DNA of 64,000 nt from Taxillus chinensis (taxonomy: Eukaryota; Streptophyta; Magnoliopsida; Santalales; Loranthaceae). A program made the position numbers and the translations under genes. Positions 21,467-32,520 of this stretch are shown here, piece by piece. Each line of letters starts with the position of its first letter. Position 1 is the stretch's first letter. The stretch spans positions 33,142,312-33,206,311 of the forward strand of contig CM042085.1 of NCBI GenBank assembly GCA_023512835.1, read 5' to 3'. The notes under the pieces are model-generated. The model was not told the origin of the DNA and did no database searches. It worked only from the letters and a program-made list of their open reading frames with translations.

Positions 21467-22012
21467 GGGTGGCTTCTTGGGCCGAATAGCTTCTTGGGCT
21501 ATGATATGACATCTTAGGTTGATTTGCTTCTTGGGCTATAAGGGTGGCTTCTTGGGCCGAATAGCTTTTTGGGCTATGACACGACATCTTGGGTCGAAAA
21601 TGAGTGACATCTTGGGTCGATTAGCTTCTTGGGCTATGAGGGTTGCTTCTTGGGCCGAATAATAGCGTCTCGGGCTATAAAGGTGGCTTCTTGGGCCAAA
21701 TAGCTTCTTTGGCTATAAGAGTGGCTTCTTGGGCCATATAGCTTCTTGGGCTATGATACGACATCTTGGGTCGAAAATGAGTGACATCTTGGGTCGATTT
21801 TGAGTGACATCTTGGGTCGATTAGCTTCTTGGGCTATGAGGGTGGCTTCTTGGGCCGAATAATAGCATCTCGGGCTATAAAGGTGGCTTCTTGGGCCAAA
21901 TAGCTTCTTGGGCTATGAGAGTGGCTTCTTGGGCCGAATAGCTTCTTGGGCTATAAGGGTGACATCTTGGGTCAAATGATAGTGAGGTAGCATCTTGGGC
22001 TATGGATAGGTG
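21467..22012. repeat. Tandem array between integrase and 3' LTR of TAT1
   Basis: About 14-18 copies of a variable 30-40 bp unit built from gcttcttgggctat and ggcttcttgggccgaatag or acatcttgggtcga. Nothing similar occurs in TAT2 at sequence level, but TAT2 has its own array in the same place (59623-60380). Confidence 0.9.
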
Positions 22013-22023
22013 ACTCTATCATG

Positions 22024-22067
22024 GCTCCCTCTACGAGTTCACTCTAAGAGATCGCTCTACGAGATTA
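22024..22067 (-). other. Conserved 40-bp box (double CTCTACGAG) in the TAT1 3' region
   Basis: Contains ctctacgag twice, separated by about 19 bp, after gctcc. It is nearly the same as 60452-60491 in TAT2 although the arrays on one side differ. No coding frame; function unknown. Confidence 0.7.
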
Positions 22068-22734
22068 CCACTCAAGAGTTATGCTTGGGCTTACGATCTA
22101 GGTCTGCCGAGTTTAGTTCCTTGATTTTGAAAGGGAATTCTGTTTGTTGAGGGTGAGTCCTCATCTGTCTTTGAAGCTTAACTGTTGGTAGATCATGAGA
22201 TGAATCCTCATGCCATTCGATATACGGATAATCCTGTGAGTAAGAAGAACAAACATGCTAGGATATATGCTAATGATGCATGAAGATGCGTGAATGTATG
22301 TGACTTTATGATTAAGTTTGTGAATCCTTTCTCCCTGTCGGGAAAGAGGCCGGTGGATGACTTGTGCTTTTTGTTCTCTCTTTGCTCCAAGAGACCGGGG
22401 CGCCATCTTTTCGCATGTTGATATCCCCATGCATGGAATGTTCAAGAAAACTCGCTTGGGGAATTTTGAAAAAGAATTTTGAGAAAAGTACATCATCATA
22501 CACAACATGACTCATGCATTATCATAAGAGTTTAACAAGTCTTCCTTTTTATAAAACAGAATGATAATTTTTTAAGATATTGGTTTACAAAGTTGATCAA
22601 AGTGTGCTCAAAACATGACCAATCCTTCTATTCATAGGCCAGCCTTTGATGTGGAGTAACCGATCAATCCCTCCGAGGTGCTTGAGATTCTATCAGCTGC
22701 TTTAGGTGACTTTGGATCCTGGTCCTTTTGTTTG

Positions 22735-22856
22735 GCTTTGTATTTTACCCTTAGTGCCCTTTTGGGTTTTCACTAAGTCCGCCTTTAATCCTTCTCTCTT
22801 TTCACAGAGCTTTGTATTTTACCCTTAGCGCCCTTTCGGGTTTTCACCAAGTCCGC
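22735..22856 (-). other. Two tandem structured hairpins in the TAT1 3' region
   Basis: Minus-strand RNA of each copy: a 7-bp stem, AAAA bulge, CCC/GGG inner stem with a 4-nt loop. Copy a (22750-22777): CTTAGTG…CACTAAG, loop AAAA. Copy b (22824-22851): CTTGGTG…CGCTAAG, loop GAAA, all pairs kept with two G-U. TAT2 copies (61430-61457, 61508-61535) pair CTTGGTG with CACCAAG, loop GAAA. The base changes keep pairing, which supports a real RNA structure. Flanks gcggact and gggtaaaatacaaag are conserved too. Confidence 0.75.
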
Positions 22857-23171
22857 TCTTAGCTGCGACTTCCTTGTCTTTGTACCAAAATGAATTTTTT
22901 GTTGTCATTTATATGAAGGAGATGATGAGCGTGAGATTTGGACTCAATAGTGAATGACTGTTTGGAATTCTTTTGAAAGATGAGAAGGCTCTGTTTTTTT
23001 TTTGGCCCTTTGGTGCCCCTTTTTTTGTCTCTTTCTCAGGGAAAAGCTCCCTTACTGGAAAATAAGGATATATGAAAGGTTTAAGAACATGGAGAATTCT
23101 TTCAATAAATGACAATTTTAAATCCACTTTGGTACAAGAACGGAAACGAAACATAAAATTTCTTTACAAGA

Positions 23172-24490
23172 TCACTTGTTCACAGGGTTCGGGAGTTCGT
23201 CTCCATCCATTTTGGTGAGGACGAGTGCACCACCCAAGAATGCTCTTTTTACAACATACGGCCCCTCATAATTTGGAGTCCATTTGCCTCTGTGATCATG
23301 CTGTATTGGTAGTATCTTTTTCAGGACCAGGTCTCCTTCTTGAAATGCTCTTGGTCGCACCTTTTTGTTGAAGCTAGCCATCATTCTCTTTTGATAAAGC
23401 TGACCTCGGCAACCGTCGTGAATCGTTTCCCATCAATTAGGTTCAACTGTTCGAAACGGTTCTTAACCCATTCGGCTTCATCTAGCTTGGTATCCATGAG
23501 CACCCTCGAGAGATGGGATTTCTACTTCCACCAGGTAAAACGGCCTCCATGCCATAAACTAAGGAAAATGGCGTTGCCCTAGTTGAAGTCCGGACTGTGG
23601 TTCTATAGGCATGTAGTGCATATGGGAGTTTCTCGCTCCAATCTTTGTACGTCTCAGTCATTTTTCGGATAATGTTCTTGATATTCTTGTTTGCCGCTTC
23701 TACCGCTCCGTTCATTTGAGGACGGTAAGGTGTAGAGTTGCGATGTCGGATTTTGAACTGTTCACACAAATTGTCCATCATCCGGCTATTCAGATTGGCA
23801 GCATTATCTGTTATAATGTGCTCCGGGAGCCCATAGCGGCACACGATGTTGTTGCGGACAAACTTAGTGATTACTCGATTGAGTGACTTGGACGTAGGAG
23901 GCTGCCTCGACCCACTTAGTGAAATAGTCGATGGCTACAAGAATGAATCTATGTCCATTGGAGGCTTTTGGGAATATGGGCCCAATGACGTCCATGCCCC
24001 ACAATGCAAATGGCCACGGAGATGTAAGCACGTGTAACTTAGATGGAGGTGCTTGAATGCGATCCCCATAAATCTGGCATTTAAGACATTTACGCACATG
24101 CTCGATGCAGTCCTTTTCCATAGTAACCCAATAGTAGCCCATCCTCATGATCTGCCTAGTTAGTGTATGCCCATTTGCATGAGATCCGCAATCGCCGTTG
24201 TGAACCTCATTGGTGACCCGAGCTGCTTCATCTTTGTCTAAGCACCGCATAAAACTTGGTTATGGTTGCGTCGTATAGGATTGAACCGTCGAGGAAGTAA
24301 TTGGTGCTTGCGCGTCGGATGTTTCTTTTTTTCGCTTTCGAGGCCCCTACCTGGATATGAGTCTTTGGGACAGTCTTGTTTGATATCTTGATACCAAGGC
24401 TTGTTGTCGGTGTCAACATTGGTTACCATGTTGTAAATGGGTTCCTTGTTCACATTGATGTCAAAGCATGGTATTTGAAACATGTGTCCA
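23172..24490 (-). pseudogene. TAT1 integrase
   Basis: Zinc-binding HHCC (VHNGDCGSHANGH…CIEHVRKCLKCQIYG, about 24070-24200), core with D in WGMDVIGP, D in IITDNAAN and E in NGAVEAANKNIKNII (DDx35E as in TAT2), and C-terminal FQEGDLVLKKILPIQHDHRGKWTPNYEGPYVVK (23172-23384). At least three frame changes (near 24250, 23850, 23400-23480) break it. No chromodomain, as expected for Tat. The upstream stretch (24250-24490, …KPWYQDIKQ) is the linker from the second RNase H. Confidence 0.9.
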
Positions 24491-26600
24491 ATCGAAGGAG
24501 GGAGGCTAGAGTTGCTAAAGCATCAGGAATTCGATTATGCTCTCTTGACATGTGTTCAAATGTGATTTCATCAAATAGGTTAGCCATTTCACAAATCATT
24601 TGTCGGTAAGGAATCAACTTGTGATTTCGAGTTTCCCATTCCTTTCTAACTTGATAAATGACTAGTCTTGAATCACCGAATACTTGTAACTTTCTGGATT
24701 CCTTTACTCAATGCCTCTTGGAGGCCCATTACACAAGCTTCATATTCTGCTATATTGTTTGTGCAAGGGAATGTCAACTTGGCGGCCATCGGAAAATGTA
24801 CTCCGGATGGGGAAATTAGGACCGCCCCGATGCCATGACCTGATAAGCTTGATGCTCCATCAAACCATAGGGTCCATGTGTCTGACTCTTCATTTTCTTG
24901 GATGGTGTTGATGAATTCATCTGGGAAATCAGAGATTGCCGGCTCATAATCTTCCAAAGCTCGATCCGCTAGATAATCAGCTATGGTACTTCCTTTGATG
25001 GCCTTTTGAGGCACATAGACAATGCCATATTCTGCTAAGAGTAGCTGCCACTTAGCAATTCTTCCCGTCATGGATGGCTTTTCCAATAGGTATTTGAGCG
25101 GGTCATGTCTAGAGATGAGCCATGTGGTATGGTAGAGTGTATACTGCCTTAACCTTCGTGCCGTCCAAGCGAGGGCACAACAAGTCTTCTCCAGAGGAGT
25201 GTACTTTTCCTCACAAAGTGTAAACTTCTTGCTCAGATAGTAAATAATTTGCTCTTTCTTTCCTGAGGCATCATGTTGTCCTAGTACACAACCCATCGAG
25301 GTTTCTCGGACTGTTAAGTACAAAATTAGAGGTTGACCAGATACTGGGGGAACCAAAGTTGGAGGGTTCATCAAATACTGCTTAATTGTATCAAAGGCCT
25401 CCCGACATTCTTTGTTCCACACTTCGGGGGCTATTCTTGCGCAACACCTTGAAGACGGGTTCACAAGTCATAGTGAGTTGTGAAATGAACCGAGCAATGT
25501 AGTTGAGTCTTCCGAGGAATCCTCTAACTTCCTTGATAGTTTTTGGCACAGGCATATCTTGGATGGCCCGGACTTTATCAGGATCAATTTCAATTCCCCG
25601 TTGATCGACGATGAATCCCAATAGCTTGCCTGATGTAGCCCCAAAGGTACATTTGGCCGGATTTAACTTCAATTGATATTTTCGTAGTCTGTCGAAGAGC
25701 TTACGCAACACTTCGACATGGTCCTTGTCTCCTTTTGATTTGGCGATCATATCATCAACATAGACCTCTACTTCTTTGTGCATCATGTCATGGAACAGTG
25801 TTACCATGGCTCTTTGATAAGTTGCCCCAAGCATTTTTGAGTCCGAAAGGCATGACATTGTAGCAAAAGGTGCCCCATATAGTGATAAATGTAGTCTTTT
25901 CCTTGTGTTCAGGATCCATCCGAATTTGGTTATAGCCAGGAGAATCCATCCATGAAGGAAAACATAGTATGTCTTGCCGTGTTGTCTACCAAAGTGTCAA
26001 TGTGAGGTAGTGGGAAGTTATCTTTTGGACTAGCCCTATTGAGGTCGCGATAGTCTACACACATACGGACCTTCCCCCCTTTCTTTGGAACTGGTACGAT
26101 ATTGGCCACCCATTCTAGATAGTGGGCCACACTAAGGAACCCTGCATCCCATTGCTTTTTGACTTCTTCCTTGATCTTTAGTATCATCTCCGGTCTCATC
26201 CTCCTTAGCTTTTGCCTGGACAAGGCTTACACTCAGGTCTCAAGGGCAACTGGTGTTGCACTATATCTATATCCAATCCCGGCATATCTTTGTAGGACCA
26301 GGCGAACACATCAATATAGGACTTGAGAAGATCAAGTAGCTGATGTTTGATATTGTGGGGGATTAAAGACCCCAATCTCAATTCTTTTGGCTCGGTGGCC
26401 GTTCGAAGTTCACGATTGTGGATCGGGTCTTCACTAGGGATAGTGTGCTGGTCTTCTTTTTCTAGCAGAGAGCTGGATGTCTTCTGGTAGCTCGGGATCT
26501 TCTACTGTTCCAGCTTCCTCTATCTCAGTCACTGACTGTTCCCAGTTTGGATTATGGTCAAGTCTTAAGCAACTTGTTTATTCTTTTCTTACCATATCTT
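24491..26600 (-). pseudogene. TAT1 reverse transcriptase, degenerate RNase H and archaeal-like RNase H
   Basis: RT begins before KLRRMRPEMILKIKEEVKKQ (26223), preceded by a decayed DMPGLD-type lead (26230-26560); catalytic YVDDMIAKS lies near 25755. The Ty3 RNase H follows (LILYLTVRETSMGCVLGQ, where the usual first Asp is missing; YLSKKFTLCEEKYTPLEK). A second RNase H starts WTLWFDGASSLSGHGIGAVLISP with NIAEYEACVMGLQEA (24673-24880). That extra, archaeal-type domain defines the Tat lineage. Frames shift near 25900, 25440 and 24670. Confidence 0.9.
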
Positions 26601-26785
26601 TGAATTTATCATACCTGTTTGAAAAAGTTTGACTTACTCAACCATATATGATAATGCACATGCTATGAAATGCAAGAGGATGTTTTTGAAAAAGCTTCAT
26701 TTTATTCAAACTTTCAAAAATAAGTTTACAGCAAACTCAGAATTAAAAGAGAAAACATTGAAAATGTCCCAGCAGGTTCCTTGAA
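26565..26785 (-). other. Non-coding, AT-rich gap between TAT1 G-patch and RT
   Basis: About 220 bp without a usable frame separate LDLPIM (G-patch ORF end) from the coding stretch NPNWEQSVTEIEEAG (about 26490-26560). Ogre elements are known to carry an intron between protease and RT, so an intron is possible here; splice sites cannot be fixed by eye. Confidence 0.4.
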
Positions 26786-26789
26786 CCGT

Positions 26790-27452
26790 TTACATGATAG
26801 GGAGGTCCAAGCTTTTCCAGTTGTCCAGTTGTTGTCTCGGGTCTCCTTGGCAAACCCGAACCAGTTTCACCTCTTCATTGTCATCCCCTATAGCGGCCAC
26901 TGTCTCTTCCCTCTGGTTTATGAACCCCGTGCTCCTGAATGTAGCTCCGAGCGGTGGAAAAATCATCTTCTGTTCTTGGAAGGTTCTTTTCTCCAGTTTA
27001 GCCAGTCGGTTATCCCTTCTTCTTGCAGTCTCTAATTGCCTGTCAGCTTTAGTAGGCTTGTAGCCTAGCCCATATCTACCAATTGTGCTTCGAATCGTAA
27101 CAGGTTCTTTGATCCCTTGTCCTTGCAAGCCCAATCCTTTTCCTGCTTTGTGGCCCAACTTCAGCATGACTGATGCTACCATCTTCGATGCCTTTGGTAA
27201 TTGTGTCCCATCGTCCTGATCAGTTGTAGGGTTTGGAAGGTAGGTTGCATTGACGACCTCGAATGAGCGGAAGGAACATTCTGGGGATATCTTCACCGCT
27301 TTCGATGTAGGGGACAGAGAGAGGTTTAGTGACAAGGATTTCGTTTCTCCTGGACACGCATATAGTTGCCCGTCTACAATAAATTTAACCTTCGATGGAG
27401 GGTTGAGGGGATTGCCCCTGCTGCATGAATCCATGGCCTTCCCAGTAAGCAA
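26790..27452 (-). pseudogene. TAT1 G-patch domain downstream of protease
   Basis: The minus-strand product contains MVASVMLKLGHKAGKGLGLQ, continuing GQGIKEPV and GRYGLGYKP (about 26990-27120), a good match to the G-patch consensus (hydrophobic, Gly-rich; RNA-binding/helicase-activating). It follows the protease in a different frame. Betaretroviruses also have a G-patch beside protease; here the role would be RNA handling or RT support, by analogy only. It ends at TGA/TAA near 26790. Confidence 0.8.
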
Positions 27453-28537
27453 CTATAGTAAGGAGCGATATCCATGACTTGGAACTCCACAGTGAAAGTG
27501 CTTGGACCGATTTGTAGTGGTACATCTAGGGTTCCCACTACTTCTCGCTTTTCTCCATCGAAAGCCCTGACAATCATGTTGGTGGGGCGGATGTAAGACG
27601 GATCCATTGGTAGTTGCCTTAGAATGGGAGCTGGCATAATGTTCAGAGAGGATCCATTATCAATCAAGCACACGTGAGATAATATGATCCTTGCATTTAA
27701 CGAAATATGCAAAGCCTTGATGTGCCCAACACCTTCTTGAGGGAGCTCTTCTTCGCTGAAGCCGAGAAAGTTACTCGCCACGATATTATTTGCAATCCCA
27801 TCTAAGTTCTCCACAGAAATGGATGGAGGAACGTAAGCTTTGCTCAAGACCTTCATAAGGGTTTCCCGGTGTGGAGTAGAATCCGTAAGCAAAGATAATA
27901 ATGAGATGCAAGCCGGCTGCCGACTCAATTGATCAATGATGTTGTATTCACTCTGTTTAATCAGCTTCAGAAACTCAGTTACCTCCTCCTCTGAGATAGA
28001 GGTATTTTTGTTAGCTGATATCGGTTTTGGAATGATATCTTGCTCTACGGCTTTGCCTTTATCAGCTTTGTTGATTTCTTGCGGTGTGTATGAACGACCA
28101 CTTCTTGTCTTCTTCTCTTCTATAGGAACCCCTGCAATGACAGACTTGCAGTGATAGTTCCAAGGGACTGCTTTATCATCCTTGTATGGGAAAGGCGACG
28201 GCTCCTGAATAGTAAGGGTTTTGATCTTTTGCATCAATGAGTCGGCCTTCGGCTTCTCCGTGTACTGGATAATTAGGGGTTTCGGTGCCCCAGGCTTGGG
28301 TGCCACTTGTGACCTATCAGTGGAGGCCATACAGACCTCACGATATACCTCCAACTTTGAAATTTCTAGTCTCTTAGAGTTTAGCAATTCTTGGACTGCT
28401 TCTTGAAATTCTTCACATTCCTCTAAGTCGTGTCCATAAGCTGTCTTGTGATAGAGGCATCGCTTCGTCCAGTTGTTGCCCCTATTAGCATCAGTCACAT
28501 CCTTGGTCACTATGAATCCATTCTTGTGTAGGGTCAT
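27374..28537 (-). pseudogene. TAT1 nucleocapsid-like and protease region
   Basis: N-terminus has a C…H…H…C cluster (CLYHKTAYGHDLEEC, about 28405-28450), a likely zinc motif. The protease is near 27640-27690: VCLIDNGSSLNIMP, with Asp-Asn-Gly in place of the usual Asp-Thr/Ser-Gly, followed by GTLDVPLQIGPSTFTVEFQVMD and YSCLLGRPWIH. DNGS is my recollection of the usual Tat form, so it need not be a mutation. Frame differs from gag (28795) and overlaps the G-patch frame by about 80 nt. Confidence 0.82.
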
Positions 28538-28794
28538 GAATAATTGATACTTGTCCGTCTTGATTGTGGAATCAGTATAGGAGAATTTCCATATCCGGCT
28601 ATTACATGGGCAACATTGCCTGAGTGTTCCGGAAGAGGGTTGGTACCCACATTGGGAGTGCCACTCATTTTAGAGAAGTCCAACCACCCAGCATCTCTTA
28701 AATGTTGTATCTTCCTTTTTAGGGCAAAACAACCTTCTGTGTCATGTCCAATTCCACCTCCATGGTATGCGCAACGGTATCAGCTATGTACCAA

Positions 28795-30107
28795 TCAGGA
28801 TATGGAGGGCTTAACTTTTTTAGGGGCACCTGGACCGACAAGTCCCGCTGCCAATAGTCCGGTGTACGCCTCCGTGTATGTGATAGGAATTGGATCGAAT
28901 TTCTCCTTTCCTGTTTTTTGCTTCGCCATGGCTGTTTTGATTGCTCGACCGTGGTTAGTTGAGTAAAAGTTCCCGCCCTGAGGCTGATATTGTGGGTTCG
29001 GGGCTTGAGCAATGTAGGACACCGTCGAAGTTCCTCCATAACACCCAGGTGTAGTTGATTGTTGGGGTTGTTGTGACCCGGTCTTGTTATAGTCAGCCTT
29101 GGGTTGCCATACTTGCCTGAGATTCTCCTTCTTTCTTTCGATTGGAGGAAGAGGGCTTTCTAGAAGCTTCATACTTGCTTCCCCCCGAGTTTTCCTTCCC
29201 TTATGCCACCTTCGATTCGTTCTCCCTGAGGCGACCAGATCTGCGAAGCTACTTGAAACATTCCCAATTAGTTTTTTGTAGTAAACCCCCTTCATGGTGC
29301 TGATGAAGAGGGTAGTGAGTTCTCTTTCGGTGAGTGGAGGCTGAACATCCATTGCCGCCTCTCTCCATCGTCGGGCATAAACTTTGAAGCTTTCATTACT
29401 TCCTTTTTCAAATGACTGTAGGGCCAACCGATCTAACGCCAGTTCGGTGACATGCTTGTATTGAGCTAAGAATGCCGTGGCGAGCTCATTCCATGTTCTG
29501 ATACGACTACCTTCAAGTTGGATGTACCATCGCAGTGGACCGCCGGTTAGGCTCTCCTGGAAGCAATGCATTAAGAGTTTTCCATTATCTGCATGGGCTG
29601 CCATCTTGCGGCAAGACATGGTCACATGTGTTCTAGGACACCGAGTACCATTGAACTTTTCAAAATCAGGCATCTTGAACTTGGAAGGAAGTACTATGCC
29701 TGGCACCAAGCATAAATCATGAGGATCGGTCCCTCCATATGTTTTCACCCCCTCCACAGCTTTTAGTCGGGCCTCGATGGATTTCCAATCAGATGGTTGA
29801 GTGAGGGATTCCATAGCCTCCATGATATTTGGGGTTGCCGCCCCTATAGGAGGTGGTGTAGGTGGGACTTGATGTGATGCCCCAGGAACCATGTTTGCTG
29901 GAGCATAGGCTCGTGAAGCATGTGGAGCTTGCTCTTGCTCCTGATTAATGGCCCCTGCAGTTGGGCTAGCTTCTCTCTCCGAAGTCAGCTTGGCTAACAT
30001 GTCCATCATAGTCTTCAACTGGGCCTGCACTTGGAGCATGCTTCCCCCCGATCTCTTCTTGAGCCTGCTCAAGACCAGGCAAGTCTATCCTCAGTATGTT
30101 CTGCCAT
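28795..30107 (-). pseudogene. TAT1 gag
   Basis: Likely ATG at 30105-30107 (MAEHTEDRLAW), with a frame break within 15 codons; the main frame runs from 30072. The retrotransposon gag domain covers WYIQLEGSRIRTWNELATAF, LALQSFEKGSNESFKVYARR and ELTTLFISTMKG (about 29270-29560). Residues 1-100 are Gln/Pro-rich. It would form the virus-like particle. Confidence 0.85.
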
Positions 30108-30385
30108 TGGAGGAGATGACTGGTGGCTGGAAGACCTTAAGTTGTATGAGTGCCCAATTCTGCCGAAAATCCTCTAGCAAACCTGGCGAATCTGGAAAGT
30201 TTATTTTGGTTCTCACTTTTTAAGTATGAGTGCATGATATGCATGAGATGCAAAGACACAAACTTTATTAAGTTGGAAACCAAACTTAACTTCAAAGGGT
30301 ACAGACAGTCAAACTGAATTTAAAACAAGAAAAATGACATGAAATCCTTAAAACTACATGTTCTAGGACAAGCTTTGATTATCTC

Positions 30386-31909
30386 CTAGCATCGTCTTCT
30401 TCGGAGGTTCCTTAGTCTTTCATTCTCCTGTTCAAGCCTGTTGATGACCATCCCCCTTGCCAATGACTGCTTCCTTGCATGACTCTTCCGCATCTTAGCC
30501 GCTTCCAACTGCTCCACCATTTTCTCGTATGGCTTCCCCTTGTTCTTGCATCGTTTGTGTAAAACGGCGTTCTCTTGTAACAAGGATGTAGTTGTATCTA
30601 GGACAACCACAGGTTCTTCATTAGAGGCCACCTCTTCACTGCAGTGTCCTCGCTTGTGTTGGGGAGAGGGAATAACTTCTCTTTCCATGCCTTGTATTCG
30701 ATAAGACAGGAGTAGCATGTAGGTTTGCCTTGATTCGTCGAGGGGTGGCCCAAGCTCGTGCATCTCAAAGATTGCCCGCTTTGCCCCAGGAGCTCCATAT
30801 TCCCTATCACAGGATTCCATTCCATGTAAGACTGGGACGATTTGACGCCCCTCAAGTTGTCTTCCCACCTGTAATGGTGCGTATGCGGTGCTTCCCCAAG
30901 GGCCAATTAGTGGGACCCAATTATAGCTGCCGCAGCTATATAGCATGCTTGATCTATGCATCCAGGGGGGCCCTCCAAATGATATCCTCATCTCCTAGTG
31001 TATGGAACTTGTGCATCCAACCCTCCTTGTCATTGGGTAGCCGCCACCCATTGTTTAGAATATCTAGCAAGGCCGTAGCGGGTAGCGCATACACTTCCTT
31101 GAAGCGTGGAAAGATGCATGGGAAGTGACTCTTCAACCATGTGCATAGGAGAGGAAGACAACCTCTGAATTGTCCTCGGCCTCTTACTCGGATGTAGGAT
31201 AAGGACCTAATGGTTTCAGCTAAGATGGCAGGAACAGGGTCATTTCCCTTTATCAATTGCAGGACAAGTTCCAGGACTTCCCCGTCAATGAAGTTTGGAT
31301 TTCGGGAAAATGAGCGGACTATAGACAGCAATAGTGAAAAGTATATGGGTCTCCTCTTGAGTTGAATGTTGCATCATCCTCTTGAAGAACTCCCATGGAA
31401 CAACTTCATGCTTCCCATCACTTTGAATGATTGGAGGAACTTCTTTAGCTTGTATATCTAGGAGACAAGCCAAAGTACGCCGACATGATTTTCGAGGATC
31501 ATAGTTGAAGATTGCCTTCTTTTGATCAACTTCTTGATCAAGAAGCCTTTTGTATTCTTCAATAGTTGGGACCAAATCCACGCCATTAAAACGAAGCACC
31601 TTCGCCTTGGATCCCGAAGTTCACTCTGCAATGATCATGTTCTCATCTATTGGTAGTTGAGTTAGATGTAACATATCCCCAAAGTGCTTGATATATACGG
31701 CTTGACTCCTTGAAGACCACCTCCTCCATATAGATGTGAGTTCGGGAGCATGATTCTTCGGGGAGCTTAATGTGTATGTCTCGGACCTTCTGTGGCTCCT
31801 CTTGAGAAAAATTTCCCAAGTCCCTTTGGATTATCCTTGATGCGAGAGCGACCTCTTGAATGTTTTCTTTGTCCACCTTGTCGGTTAGAAGACGATCAAA
31901 GCTTGCCAT
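30386..31909 (-). pseudogene. TAT1 ORF1 upstream of gag (plant-mobile-domain-like)
   Basis: Starts MASFDRLLTDKVDKENIQEV (ATG 31907-31909). Later: MLRFNGVDLVPTIEEYKRLL, RKSCRRTLACLLDIQ, RGQFRGCLPLLCTWLKSHFP and GNYNWVPLIGPWGSTAYAPL-like text, ending in a charged coiled-coil-like tail (LEAAKMRKSHARKQS…LRNLRRRR). It resembles the extra ORF1 of Ogre elements, related to plant mobile/DUF7745-type domains. At least three frameshifts (near 31620, 31310, 30975) kill it. Function unknown. Confidence 0.7.
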
Positions 31910-32500
31910 GTTTCCTAAATGAATGTGTGCAATGCTATGATATGCAATGAATGAGAATGAGGGGTTAGTAGACAATAATTGATAATATATACAAGGGGTT
32001 AGTACATGGACAATATATACGAAGTTCAAGCAAGGCAAAGTACACAAATGTCATAACAAGGCTCAAACACATGAAGGTCATGCCCTTGATGGGCTTCTAA
32101 ATCTGCCTATCTTATTCATTGGTTCCCAAGCATTCCCTACTTAGCCTTGTACCACGAGGGCATTAACAAGAACTAAGAGGGAGCCCCCGTACCCCAAAGG
32201 GCATTAACGGAGGGGGTCCTTCTTGTACCTCTTGGGGCATTAACAAGAAAGGACCACTACCTGAGTGAGACATTTCGGGTATTCCACGTAGACAAGCACA
32301 ACCAAGTCCACGTGGGCAAACCTTTACTAGCCTCTTCTAATCCCTGTTGTGTTAGAGAAAACCCGGGTATAGGGTTAGAGAAAGAGAGAGAAGCATGTAT
32401 GCATAGTTAAAACAATTATAGAATAAAAGAAAATAAACAGAAAAGAAACAAGCAAGCAAACATTCCAAAAATTGAGACCATGGCTAGACTCTCACAACAG
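31910..32500 (-). other. TAT1 leader between primer site and ORF1
   Basis: No frame of note. A block near 32100-32280 has gggcattaac repeats in a purine-rich setting; a related cctatcttattcattgg sequence occurs in the TAT3 leader at 40611-40740. Confidence 0.5.
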
Positions 32501-32518
32501 TCCCCAGCAGAGTCGCCA
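32501..32518 (-). promoter_or_regulatory. TAT1 primer binding site (Arg-tRNA type)
   Basis: Minus TGGCGACTCTGCTGGGGA, two bases from the LTR. It resembles the complement of a plant tRNA-Arg 3' end (…GAGTCGCCA), the primer reported for Ogre elements; a few mismatches remain. Confidence 0.75.
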
Positions 32519-32520
32519 GC

